A stretch of DNA of 33,710 nucleotides from Candidatus Woesearchaeota archaeon. GTDB lineage: Archaea > Nanobdellota > Nanobdellia > Woesearchaeales > GW2011-AR15. The notes beneath the pieces were generated by a model. It searched no databases. It worked only from the letters and a program-made list of their open reading frames with translations, and was not told where the DNA came from. The position numbers and the translations under genes were made by a program. The DNA lies in assembly GCA_016928835.1 (NCBI GenBank), contig JAFGJW010000002.1, positions 1 through 33,710 of the forward strand, given 5' to 3'. This document shows, piece after piece, positions 16,886-23,740 of the stretch. Each line of letters begins with the position of its first letter. The first letter of the stretch is position 1.

Positions 16886-17713
16886 TCATAACACTCCGGC
16901 AACCTTGCATGCAAATGCTGCCAAGTTGTCCTCAACATTAATGCCTCTCCTGTGCAGTTTGAAAGGATTGGTAGTGCTGTTATTTGTTTTTCTTTTCCTG
17001 TAATCATAGAGAACTGCACAGCTGTACCCAGCTTTTTCTACTAATCTAATTATTTCATCACTGCAATTACCATTTGGGTAGGCAAATGCTCTAATTTTTC
17101 TTCCTATCTTTTTTTCAATTTTTTTCTTTGAGTCCATAATCTCTTCCTCTGCCTCTTTGTGCGAGATATTTGTTAGGATGGTGTGCGTCAGAGTATGGGA
17201 GCCTATTTCAAAAACATCCGTGCTTTGGTTAATTTCTCTCCAACTCATAAAATCATATTCTTCTGGCTTGTTGTCAGTACTTTTTAGTCCTGTTATTTGA
17301 AAAACCTTATTTTCAAGTTTAGCATATGAAGTACTTTTCAATCCTCTAAGACTATGACCCTTTTTGGAATATTCTACTCGGTCCCACCAGGCAAATAGAT
17401 TTTTATCAGCGAATTCATATGTAATATACATTGTTGCCTTTAATCCTAATTTTTTTAATATTGGATATGCTTGAAGATAATTATTTTTGTAGCCGTCGTC
17501 AAAGGTAATTACAGCTTGCATTCTATCTAAATTTTTTAAGGCATCCTGCAAGGAAACAACTTCGTAATTTTTTTTTAGATAGAGCATCTGTTTCTCAAAA
17601 TATTTTGGATTAACTGTGTGATAAGCGAGAATTCTGGTATTAAATTTCAAGAGCTGCAAAATGCCGGCCTCAAATAAAACCGAGCACCCGATATCTTTTA
17701 ACATTTTCTTCAT
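16886..17713 (-). CDS. NodB-type polysaccharide deacetylase
   Basis: 275 aa. The NodB fold is shown by the metal/catalytic motif TFDDGY (70-75), the zinc-binding SHTLTH (172-177), and FAYPNG (third motif). The beginning RILAYHTVNPKYFEKQMLYL is the usual entry to this family. It removes N-acetyl (or O-acetyl) groups from a sugar. No signal peptide is apparent, so it probably acts on a lipid-linked or nucleotide-linked precursor in the cytoplasm. It overlaps its upstream neighbour by 4 nt and is followed at once by the fused transferase. A free amine made here could be the acceptor for an acyl group activated by a CapK-like enzyme (inference). Confidence 0.87.
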   Translation of the reverse strand: MKKMLKDIGCSVLFEAGILQLLKFNTRILAYHTVNPKYFEKQMLYLKKNYEVVSLQDALKNLDRMQAVITFDDGYKNNYLQAYPILKKLGLKATMYITYEFADKNLFAWWDRVEYSKKGHSLRGLKSTSYAKLENKVFQITGLKSTDNKPEEYDFMSWREINQSTDVFEIGSHTLTHTILTNISHKEAEEEIMDSKKKIEKKIGRKIRAFAYPNGNCSDEIIRLVEKAGYSCAVLYDYRKRKTNNSTTNPFKLHRRGINVEDNLAAFACKVAGVL

Positions 17714-18786
17714 TTTTCCAGCTCTTGATAAAGAGCAACAATTTCATTTCCTATATTGTTCCAGGAATATTTCTCCGCGATTTTAAGACAATTCTTTTTT
17801 AGATTTCTGGAGTTAATCAATTTTTCAGTTTTCTGTAATAGATTATCTGGGGTAACTATAAAGCCAGTTTTCCCATCAATAACCACCTTCCTTACATCTC
17901 CTGTGTCAGTGGATAAAACTGGGATGCCGCATGCAAGGCTCTCAAGGACAACCGTGGGCATGCCCTCGTGTTTGGATAACAATACAAGCGCGTCTGCACA
18001 ATTGATTAGTTTAGGCACTGACTCCCCATATACCTCACCAATAAAGGCAATATTCTTGCTTCCCTGTGCCTGTTCTTTAAGTCTTTGCTCTTCTCTTCCG
18101 GCACCTGCAATAATAACCTTATACTTTGTATTACTTATTAATTTGATTAAAATATCTACTTGTTTCTCTTTTTCAAGCCTTCCCAAGTAGAGCAGTATCT
18201 TTTCACCATTTCTCAGACCAAATCCTTTGCGGCATTTTTTCCTATCCAAGGGTTTGAACATTAGGCCCACTGCTGGAGGTATTACTGTTATCTTATTTTT
18301 AACAAAAGGGTATTTAGTAACAAAGTAATTTTTGGTCTCATCTGATACTGCCATTATTTTGTCTGCCCTGCGAAGAGCAATTTTCTGCAGCACATTGTAT
18401 AACATATAGGTCACAAATCCCTTTTTCAGCCGGATATTTTCAACATGTGCACCATGGAGTGTGCAGATAATCTTATTTTTTCTCAGCATAAAAGGCAGAA
18501 TATGATCAGGTCTGTGCACATGAATAACAGCATTCTTCGGTATTTTTATGAAAGGTGCCTTCACAAGCAAGTTCATTGAAAAAACAGCGCCTCTGATCTT
18601 ATTTGATTTGATAATAGAAGTAAAGTTTTTAATGTTCTCATTATGCTTACCCCAGCCCACGATATATGTCTCGAGCTTTTTCTTTATGAGGTATTGGTGA
18701 AGAGATTTAATATAATTTTCAATGCCCCCCAGTTCCTCATGGGAGGGATTATATTGTCCGACTAAGACAACTTTTGGATTTTTCAT
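17710..18786 (-). CDS. GT4-family glycosyltransferase
   Basis: 358 aa, GT-B fold. Opening: VVLVGQYNPSHEELGGIENY, with the family's GGxE loop. Acceptor-side elements include VIHVHRPDHILPF and ICTLHGAHVENIRL. The donor domain has KILLYLGRLEKEKQVDILI, and HEGMPTVVLESLACGIPVLS carries E(x7)E. It is probably a cytosolic or membrane-peripheral enzyme that extends a lipid-linked glycan. Both ends overlap neighbours by 4 nt. The sugar is unknown. Confidence 0.87.
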   Translation of the reverse strand: MKNPKVVLVGQYNPSHEELGGIENYIKSLHQYLIKKKLETYIVGWGKHNENIKNFTSIIKSNKIRGAVFSMNLLVKAPFIKIPKNAVIHVHRPDHILPFMLRKNKIICTLHGAHVENIRLKKGFVTYMLYNVLQKIALRRADKIMAVSDETKNYFVTKYPFVKNKITVIPPAVGLMFKPLDRKKCRKGFGLRNGEKILLYLGRLEKEKQVDILIKLISNTKYKVIIAGAGREEQRLKEQAQGSKNIAFIGEVYGESVPKLINCADALVLLSKHEGMPTVVLESLACGIPVLSTDTGDVRKVVIDGKTGFIVTPDNLLQKTEKLINSRNLKKNCLKIAEKYSWNNIGNEIVALYQELEK

Positions 18787-19808
18787 TTTGCATCAAATGA
18801 TTCAATATATTGGACCATCCATTTTGTGACATCAATTTTGTCTTTTAACAACTTTTTTCTTTTTTCTTGGTATCCTTTCCTGGAGTTCTTTTTCTTTATA
18901 ATTTCACATGCTTTATGCAGTGCTTGATTAGTATTTTTACTACCATATCTGTAAACCAATCCATACTTAATTAAATCTTCTATATAGCCACGCGTTGTGT
19001 CTGAGATAAAGATTGCAGGAGTTCCAAGAACTGCGCTTTCAGAAGCCATTGTAGAGCTTTCCCCAATAAAGAGGTCTGCATAAGAGAGAGCAGAATGCAC
19101 TTTCTCTGGCGGCAAAGTCAATTGATATTTTTTCAGGTCACTATGCAATTCTCTCTCAGAAGAGATAAAAACCCTGCAATATTTTTCCAGTTTGACTATG
19201 TGCTCCTTAATATTTTTTATGCCTGAATAGCCTATGTCGTGGGATGCCTGGAATGCAACCAGCCTGATAAGGACATACTTTTCTCCTTTTTTAACTCCAA
19301 TTTGTCTTGGCACTTTTGGATCTGGTGTAAAGTAGTCAGGGTGAAGATATGCAATCTCCTTATAACCATCATACCTAACCTGTTTACTGCCAAGATCAAG
19401 GTAGAAACAGGAGGGAGTACATATTTTGTCAGAAAAAGGAAAGATGAGCCAGTTTTGGATTGTGGCAAATTCAGTATCAGTAAATACTACTGATGGCTTA
19501 CCAAGTAATTTGGAAACCTGCGCTATATAACAGTTACCAGAACTGCCAATCATTAAATCTGGTTTGAATTTTTTAGCTGTTTTATATAGGAAATGATTAA
19601 TTCTGATTAGGCCTATTGCTTTCCCCAGTACTCCTTTATAGCCTTTTCTTCGTATGTAAGGAATTTTATAGGCTTCTAGCAATTCGTATGTGACATCTTT
19701 GTCTCTGGCAGTTACCAGTATTTTATGGCCTTTTTGTTGCAGAACCTTGATGGTATTTCTAAACTGGTGTACATCTGCAGGGTGGTTTATGTCAAAAATT
19801 ATTCTCAT
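18783..19808 (-). CDS. DUF354 family GT-B-like protein
   Basis: 341 aa. The N-terminus MRIIFDINHPADVHQFRNTI is the signature of DUF354, an archaeal and bacterial family with a GT-B fold related to UDP-GlcNAc 2-epimerases and glycosyltransferases. The second half shows FIGESSTMASESAVLGTPAI, the nucleotide-sugar binding turn. No catalytic role has been established as far as I know; a sugar epimerase or glycosyltransferase role is inferred from fold and context. It is the first gene of the nine-gene operon. Confidence 0.82.
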   Translation of the reverse strand: MRIIFDINHPADVHQFRNTIKVLQQKGHKILVTARDKDVTYELLEAYKIPYIRRKGYKGVLGKAIGLIRINHFLYKTAKKFKPDLMIGSSGNCYIAQVSKLLGKPSVVFTDTEFATIQNWLIFPFSDKICTPSCFYLDLGSKQVRYDGYKEIAYLHPDYFTPDPKVPRQIGVKKGEKYVLIRLVAFQASHDIGYSGIKNIKEHIVKLEKYCRVFISSERELHSDLKKYQLTLPPEKVHSALSYADLFIGESSTMASESAVLGTPAIFISDTTRGYIEDLIKYGLVYRYGSKNTNQALHKACEIIKKKNSRKGYQEKRKKLLKDKIDVTKWMVQYIESFDAK

Positions 19809-19856
19809 TTTATTATGTAATTCTATCTGACTTATAATTATTTATTTACAACCAAG

Positions 19857-19874
19857 AGATAGTTAAAACTATCT
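19857..19874. promoter_or_regulatory. 18-bp near-perfect palindrome at the head of the glycan operon
   Basis: AGATAGTT, spacer AA, AACTATCT: 8-bp perfect arms. On minus it directly follows a TATA-like AATATATTTAAATAG (about 19872-19886) and precedes the DUF354 ATG at 19808. A second TATA-like TAATTATAA lies nearer the ATG (about 19827-19836), so the exact start is uncertain. The position suits a repressor operator for the whole operon. Confidence 0.5.
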
Positions 19875-19907
19875 ATTTAAATATATTCTCATTTGTCAAG
19901 AATTATT

Positions 19908-21074
19908 TCACTTACTAATATTGACAAATCTAGAAAGCCTGTTGAACCTTGACAATTTGGTCCTATTAGAGTTCTTATTCTTCATTTTTGAAGCTTCAGT
20001 ATGCGGTCTGTCTTGGTATTCATACACATACACATCTGCAAAATCTATTTCTCTCAGTATCTTTTTAGATTCATTAAAATCCTTTTCTTTCTCTCCTGGA
20101 AAACCAACCAATATATGTGTTTGCAGCTCTAAATCTGGAATCTTTCTTTTCAAATCCTTCAAACAGGCTCTTACCTCCTCAATACTATAGGGCCTCCTCA
20201 TTAACTTAAGTACACTATTGCTGCCTGATTGAATTGGCACCATAATATATTTTATTCGCTCTTTATTTCTTAAAAATAATGGCAGCAGATCAGCATAGAA
20301 TTTTATTAGCCACTGCGGATTGAAATTTTCAAGAACTAATTTATAGGTTCCTTTGTGTGCAAAAATCTTTTTTAATAATTCAACAATATTTGTGCCAATA
20401 TCAAATCCATAACAACCAATATCCTCTCCCTGCAGCTCAAAGAGTTTGTAGCCCTGCCTTAAACCAGACTTGAACTCTGAAATTACTTTGTTCAAAGGTT
20501 TGCTTTTTAGTCTGCCATGCGCGAACCTAATTACACAATAGGTGCATACACCTAAACACCCTCTTGAGATTAGGATTCTATAACTAGTCGAAGATTTATG
20601 GTTTATCTTTAAGACCTTTTTGCTAATATTTTTTAAATATTTTTTCAAAGCATTTATTGATAAAATATCCTTAGATTTACCAAGGAGATCAGGTACTGCT
20701 GAAGGCACATTCACATCAGCTACAGAACTGAATTTGGCTTTCGCGTCAATAATCTTATCTAATCTGCTTAGTTTTTCATGGGGAATAACAATGATATCTT
20801 CTTTTTTGACAATTTTTTGAGGATTTATTTTAACTAAACAGCCAGTGACAATAACCTTGGTTTTAAGCGATTTTTTCTTCAGCATTTCTGCTACAGTCAA
20901 TAGAGACCTTTCCTCAGTTCTGTCAAAAGAACCGCAGGTATAGATAATAATTATATTAGCAGAAGACAAGTTTTTTGTGAACTTCCATCCATTTTTAACA
21001 AAATAATTATAGATTCTTTGCGCATCCAGTTTTCTCCTCGGACACCATCCTCCACAAATATAAAACTTTTTCAT
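19908..21074 (-). CDS. Radical SAM methylthiotransferase-like protein lacking TRAM domain
   Basis: 388 aa. The N-terminal UPF0004-like domain has three cysteines at C11 (GGWCPRR), C47 (IIYTCGS) and C79 (VTGCLVK), as in MiaB/RimO/MtaB enzymes that hold an auxiliary Fe-S cluster. The radical SAM CxxxCxxC is RGCLGVCTYC (C173, C177, C180). A later block LELQTHILVGFPGEKEKDF is typical of the family. The C-terminal TRAM domain expected after ~residue 370 is missing; the protein stops after SRFVNISK. The archaeal homolog modifies t6A37 of tRNA to ms2t6A. This short form may use another substrate or an RNA-binding partner. GGGAT before the ATG may act as ribosome site. Confidence 0.83.
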   Translation of the reverse strand: MKKFYICGGWCPRRKLDAQRIYNYFVKNGWKFTKNLSSANIIIIYTCGSFDRTEERSLLTVAEMLKKKSLKTKVIVTGCLVKINPQKIVKKEDIIVIPHEKLSRLDKIIDAKAKFSSVADVNVPSAVPDLLGKSKDILSINALKKYLKNISKKVLKINHKSSTSYRILISRGCLGVCTYCVIRFAHGRLKSKPLNKVISEFKSGLRQGYKLFELQGEDIGCYGFDIGTNIVELLKKIFAHKGTYKLVLENFNPQWLIKFYADLLPLFLRNKERIKYIMVPIQSGSNSVLKLMRRPYSIEEVRACLKDLKRKIPDLELQTHILVGFPGEKEKDFNESKKILREIDFADVYVYEYQDRPHTEASKMKNKNSNRTKLSRFNRLSRFVNISK

Positions 21075-21118
21075 TAATATCCCTGTTTATTTTTTTAGTT
21101 TAGCCACGGTAGAAATTG

Positions 21119-21162
21119 ACTATTTAAAAAATTTTTTATCAGACAAGGAAAAATATAAAAAC
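21119..21162. promoter_or_regulatory. Divergent promoters (radical SAM gene / first PEF-CTERM gene)
   Basis: On minus, TTTTTTAAATAG (~21121-21132) serves the radical SAM gene with a leader of ~25 nt. On plus, AAATATAAAAAC (21151-21162) lies ~48 nt before the ATG at 21204, leaving a ~20-nt leader that holds the AGGGGGTGTTAA box. Confidence 0.5.
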
Positions 21163-21190
21163 AAGGGAGTTATCCTTTTTGTTAACGTAG

Positions 21191-21202
21191 AGGGGGTGTT
21201 AA
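21191..21202 (+). promoter_or_regulatory. Leader box AGGGGGTGTTAA before PEF-CTERM gene A
   Basis: AGGGGGTGTTAA ends 1 nt before the ATG at 21204, so it can act as Shine-Dalgarno. An 11/12 match occurs before gene B (23127-23138) and a close match before gene C (25338-25349, minus). Confidence 0.6.
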
Positions 21203-21203
21203 G

Positions 21204-21686
21204 ATGAAAAAGATTGTTTTGTTAGCATTGTTTCTGTTATCAGTAGTTTTTGTTGCTGCAATCCCACAAGTCGGGGATACTGGAACAGACACAACATATG
21301 GTTCTTATAATTGGAAAGTATGCAGGGCAGATGAAGATAGTGCCTGGGTTTCTGCAGATAGCAGCGGTACATTTAGCCCAATCAATGTATGCAATGGATT
21401 AGGGTATTCAGATGTTGACGCATGGGGAGGGACCTGCGGAGATGTCTGCGGTTACTGTTATGGAGATTCATACTACAACCCGAGCAATATTCCTAACTGG
21501 GAGCATTATGATTTTGCCGGAGGCGACAAAACTTATTTGGCTTATACTGTTCATTGGAGATGCGTGGATTATGCTGGCGGCCAAGAACCAGGAGATGAAC
21601 CAATCCCAGAGTTCACAGTAATCGGCGCAGGAATAACTTTGCTGAGTGCTGGGATATATGCTCTGCTTAAGAGAAAGAAAAAGTAA
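21204..21686 (+). CDS. Secreted PEF-CTERM protein A
   Basis: 160 aa. A signal peptide covers ~residues 1-19 (MKKIVLLALFLLSVVFVAA). The exported part carries six cysteines, four of them in or near TCGDVCGYCYG, and many Asp and Gly. An acidic linker (GGQEPGDEPI) leads to a PEF-CTERM tail at 135-160: PEFT, about 18 hydrophobic residues, then KRKKK. Such tails are recognised by archaeosortases, which remove the helix and attach the protein to a membrane lipid-type anchor. The Cys-rich core matches no family I recognise. A T-run (TTTTTTCTTATTTTTC) right after the stop probably ends the transcript. Confidence 0.8.
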   Translation: MKKIVLLALFLLSVVFVAAIPQVGDTGTDTTYGSYNWKVCRADEDSAWVSADSSGTFSPINVCNGLGYSDVDAWGGTCGDVCGYCYGDSYYNPSNIPNWEHYDFAGGDKTYLAYTVHWRCVDYAGGQEPGDEPIPEFTVIGAGITLLSAGIYALLKRKKK

Positions 21687-21775
21687 TTTTTTCTTATTTT
21701 TCTTTAATTGATTTTATCCTCTCAATCTATCTGTACCTTCTGTTTCAGTATTATGCAAGAGAGCATATCCCAGCA
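21647..21775. repeat. Imperfect inverted repeat spanning the 3' end of PEF gene A
   Basis: TGCTGGGATATATGCTCT (21647-21664, in the C-terminal helix codons) is matched in reverse complement by AGAGCATATCCCAGCA (21760-21775) downstream, with a 2-nt bulge. It may be a chance match, a 3' RNA structure, or a decayed inverted copy of a gene tail. Confidence 0.4.
21687..21704 (+). terminator. Oligo-T terminator after PEF gene A
   Basis: TTTTTTCTTATTTTTCTT begins within 1-2 nt of the stop codon. Archaeal RNA polymerase terminates at such T-rich tracts without a hairpin. Confidence 0.45.
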
Positions 21776-21825
21776 ATAATACTTGCTTCAAGTTCTGAAT
21801 AACAAGTAAATTTTTTAAGAAAAAA

Positions 21826-22233
21826 TCAGGTGAGACTTGTCATTACAATCTTCCCATATTTTACCCCTTTGGCAGCAATGATCTCATCAGCTAATTTTTG
21901 AATATTCTTTACCATTCCTTCAAGAACAATTACTTCAAGGCAATTATCAGGGTTTATATGTATATGAAGAGAACTTCTTATCAAATCTGGATGATGGTGC
22001 TGGATATGTGTTAGCTCATCCTGCACATGATGCCTGTGATGCTCATAAACAATTGTCAGTGTACCCATCATCTGGGCTTCTGGATTCTGCATTTCCTGTT
22101 CAACCAACTCCATTCTAACAAGATCTCTTATTGCTTCTGATCTGTTCTTGTATCCCTTTTCTCTTATCAAGTCATCAAATTGCCTCAGCACTTTAGCATC
22201 AAATGCTATTCCTTTTCTTATTATTTTGTCCAT
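21826..22233 (-). CDS. nikR: Nickel-responsive regulator NikR
   Basis: 135 aa from the ATG at 22233. The frame is open upstream to 22293, but that would run over the operator and the TATA box, so the shorter start is chosen; it gives the usual NikR length. An N-terminal RHH domain (KGIAFDAKVLRQFDDLIREK, NRSEAIRDLVR) is followed by the ACT-like metal domain. The four nickel ligands are in place: H79, H90, H92 and C98, with the same 11-2-6 spacing as E. coli H76, H87, H89, C95. It binds DNA when nickel-loaded. The GTAACAC repeat between it and the divergent membrane genes is its likely operator. Confidence 0.93.
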   Translation of the reverse strand: MDKIIRKGIAFDAKVLRQFDDLIREKGYKNRSEAIRDLVRMELVEQEMQNPEAQMMGTLTIVYEHHRHHVQDELTHIQHHHPDLIRSSLHIHINPDNCLEVIVLEGMVKNIQKLADEIIAAKGVKYGKIVMTSLT

Positions 22234-22242
22234 ATTTAACTG

Positions 22243-22271
22243 GTAACACAATACTAGTATAAAAGTGTTAC
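22243..22271. promoter_or_regulatory. Candidate NikR operator overlapping the nikR promoter
   Basis: GTAACAC, 15 nt, then GTGTTAC: perfect 7-bp arms with a layout like the E. coli NikR site (GTATGA-N16-TCATAC). The spacer holds the palindrome ATACTAGTAT, and on minus TTTTATACT acts as a TATA box ~27 nt before the nikR ATG. The plus-strand TATA of the divergent genes (TTTATATAG, ~22296-22304) lies just beyond, so NikR bound here could control both directions. Confidence 0.7.
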
Positions 22272-22336
22272 GTTTTTCAAAAAAGTAGCACAAAGTTTAT
22301 ATAGTGGCTAGCTCATCTATAAAATGAGGTGAGAAA

Positions 22337-22681
22337 ATGGCATGTTTCATTGCACCAACGTCTGTTGCGATAATAACAACAGCCTTAAGGAAAAAATTCC
22401 CTAAAAATTGGCATATCAATTGGTTAAATACCATGATTTGGGGTGGAGCAGTAGGATTGGCAATTGAACATATAGCGCACCAAGAGATTGTCCCCTGGCC
22501 TCCATTTTTAACAGCTATGGGCAATCCTGCTGATACAGTAGTGATGCTAAAGGAGATGGCAAGTGTAGGAGTTCCAATGACCTTTGCTTTGGTTTTCGCA
22601 TGGGCTGTTATAGTAAATGTCTATGAAAATTTCATAGTAACAAATAGGTCATCTATCTCAGCACGCACGACATCAAAATAA
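22337..22681 (+). CDS. Small membrane protein linked to NikR (first of pair)
   Basis: 114 aa, function not recognised. Two or three hydrophobic segments: FIAPTSVAIITTAL near the start, NTMIWGGAVGLAIEHIA (~31-47), and VGVPMTFALVFAWAVIVNVY (~77-96). A striking EHIAHQE sits at the edge of the second segment, followed by VPWPPFL: closely spaced His and Glu that could bind a metal within or near the membrane. A perfect Shine-Dalgarno GAGGTGA lies 4 nt before the ATG. It is divergent from nikR across its likely operator and is followed after 12 nt by a second small membrane gene. A role in nickel or other metal transport or sensing is inferred from context only. Confidence 0.7.
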   Translation: MACFIAPTSVAIITTALRKKFPKNWHINWLNTMIWGGAVGLAIEHIAHQEIVPWPPFLTAMGNPADTVVMLKEMASVGVPMTFALVFAWAVIVNVYENFIVTNRSSISARTTSK

Positions 22682-22693
22682 GGAGTGATCAAG

Positions 22694-22990
22694 ATGTGGC
22701 TCATAATAATACTAATAGCAACAATCCTTGCTTCAGCACTTTTTCTCTTGCTGAAAGGCTATAGAAAGAAATTAAAACTTGGATTTTTGACCCTCATGTT
22801 ATTTGGAACATTCTTAATGGTACTAGTAGATCATGCAATAGCTTTTATCAATGGTGAACCATTCATAGAGATCACAACAGATGGCCTTATTAGGAGTGCC
22901 ACATTGCTGGGGTTTGTGATGGTAATCCCAATTCTTGTGATTTGGATACTTGCGGTTTTAATATCATTTAAACCTAAACACACATCTTGA
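22694..22990 (+). CDS. Small membrane protein linked to NikR (second of pair)
   Basis: 98 aa from the ATG at 22694. A GTG at 22685 is in frame but lies inside the Shine-Dalgarno AGGAGTGAT, so the ATG is preferred. Three hydrophobic segments (~2-20, 30-48, 66-92). The second ends in LVDHAIAFINGEPF, which echoes the EHIAHQE of the previous gene: an acidic residue next to His at a helix end. I do not recognise the family. It is co-transcribed with the previous gene and probably forms a complex with it. T-rich sequence follows the stop (TTTTTTTCTTTCTTTT). Confidence 0.68.
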   Translation: MWLIIILIATILASALFLLLKGYRKKLKLGFLTLMLFGTFLMVLVDHAIAFINGEPFIEITTDGLIRSATLLGFVMVIPILVIWILAVLISFKPKHTS

Positions 22991-23091
22991 TTTTTTTCTT
23001 TCTTTTATCTAGTAAAAGTGACCTATTTATACATGCCCGTGTCTTCACACAAAGGATTTATTACTATTATCAAATGACAATAAAGCGAAAG

Positions 23092-23103
23092 ATTTATATA
23101 TAA
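23092..23103 (+). promoter_or_regulatory. TATA box of PEF-CTERM gene B
   Basis: TTTATATATAAG lies ~64 nt before the ATG at 23161. The predicted start of transcription is ~23123, leaving a leader of nearly 40 nt, longer than for most genes here, which contains the AGGGGGTATTAA box. Confidence 0.55.
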
Positions 23104-23126
23104 GAAGAGAATAGGTTGTGTTAAAA

Positions 23127-23138
23127 AGGGGGTATTAA
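23127..23138 (+). promoter_or_regulatory. Leader box AGGGGGTATTAA before PEF-CTERM gene B
   Basis: One base differs from the box of gene A. Here it lies 22 nt before the ATG, and a separate Shine-Dalgarno (AGAGGAAAT) follows it, so it is not needed as the ribosome site and may have another role. Confidence 0.55.
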
Positions 23139-23160
23139 ATTAAGATAAAGAGGAAATAAA

Positions 23161-23721
23161 ATGAAAAAAATATTGCTGTTTATAATAATAAGTGTGTTTG
23201 CAGTGAGTTCTGTTATGGCAACCGCACCAACATGCGAGAGTTATGGTTATGACCGTACAAAAGAAGGAGCTGTGGGCTCGCCAGATGAAGAATGCCAGGA
23301 AGCAGGATTTGATTTCGGCATAGTAAAGTGGGAATGTGATGGTGGAACATATAGCATGTCTGAAGAAGGAGTTAGGTCTGGTTATAGTGTGTCTATTTCA
23401 GGAGATTGCTCTTCAGCAACCTGGACATCTACTCCAGGAGCAGATGGTGTCTTGAGTAAAGAAGGCAACTGCTATCAAGATCTGGCTGGCGGCACAAGTG
23501 GCACTGTTACAAAACTTCATTATGATATTAGTCATATTACACTTTGCGGTAATGAACCTCAGTGCACAACAACGACCACATCAACAACAACCACATATCC
23601 AAGTACAACTACAACAAGCACAACTACAACAACTGAGGCAATACCTGAATTCACAGCAATAACAGCTGGTTTTACAGCACTAGGCTTTGTTGCCTATAGT
23701 CTATTTAAAAGAAAGAAGTAA
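23161..23721 (+). CDS. Secreted PEF-CTERM protein B with Thr-rich linker
   Basis: 186 aa. The signal peptide is ~1-20 (ILLFIIISVFAVSSVMA). The exported core (~21-135) has seven cysteines and no family I recognise. It is followed by a Thr/Ser-rich linker (~137-158), typical of O-glycosylated stalks, and a PEF-CTERM tail at 162-186: PEFT, hydrophobic helix, KRKK. Expected to be exported, cut and anchored by the archaeosortase at 28099. Oligo-T follows the stop. Confidence 0.8.
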   Translation: MKKILLFIIISVFAVSSVMATAPTCESYGYDRTKEGAVGSPDEECQEAGFDFGIVKWECDGGTYSMSEEGVRSGYSVSISGDCSSATWTSTPGADGVLSKEGNCYQDLAGGTSGTVTKLHYDISHITLCGNEPQCTTTTTSTTTTYPSTTTTSTTTTTEAIPEFTAITAGFTALGFVAYSLFKRKK

Positions 23722-23740
23722 ACTTTTCTTTTTCTCTTTT

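Noticed and set aside
16885-17019. N-terminal extension of the fused glycosyltransferase up to 17019
   Set aside because: It would overlap the deacetylase by 134 nt and has no glycosyltransferase-like sequence; the ATG at 16884 right after the deacetylase stop is better.
22234-22293. 20-residue N-terminal extension of NikR
   Set aside because: It runs across the operator and TATA box, and the shorter protein has the normal NikR length.
23560-23640. Repeated ACA/ACC codons as a possible tandem repeat or CRISPR-like element
   Set aside because: They are in frame and encode the Thr-rich linker of PEF-CTERM protein B.
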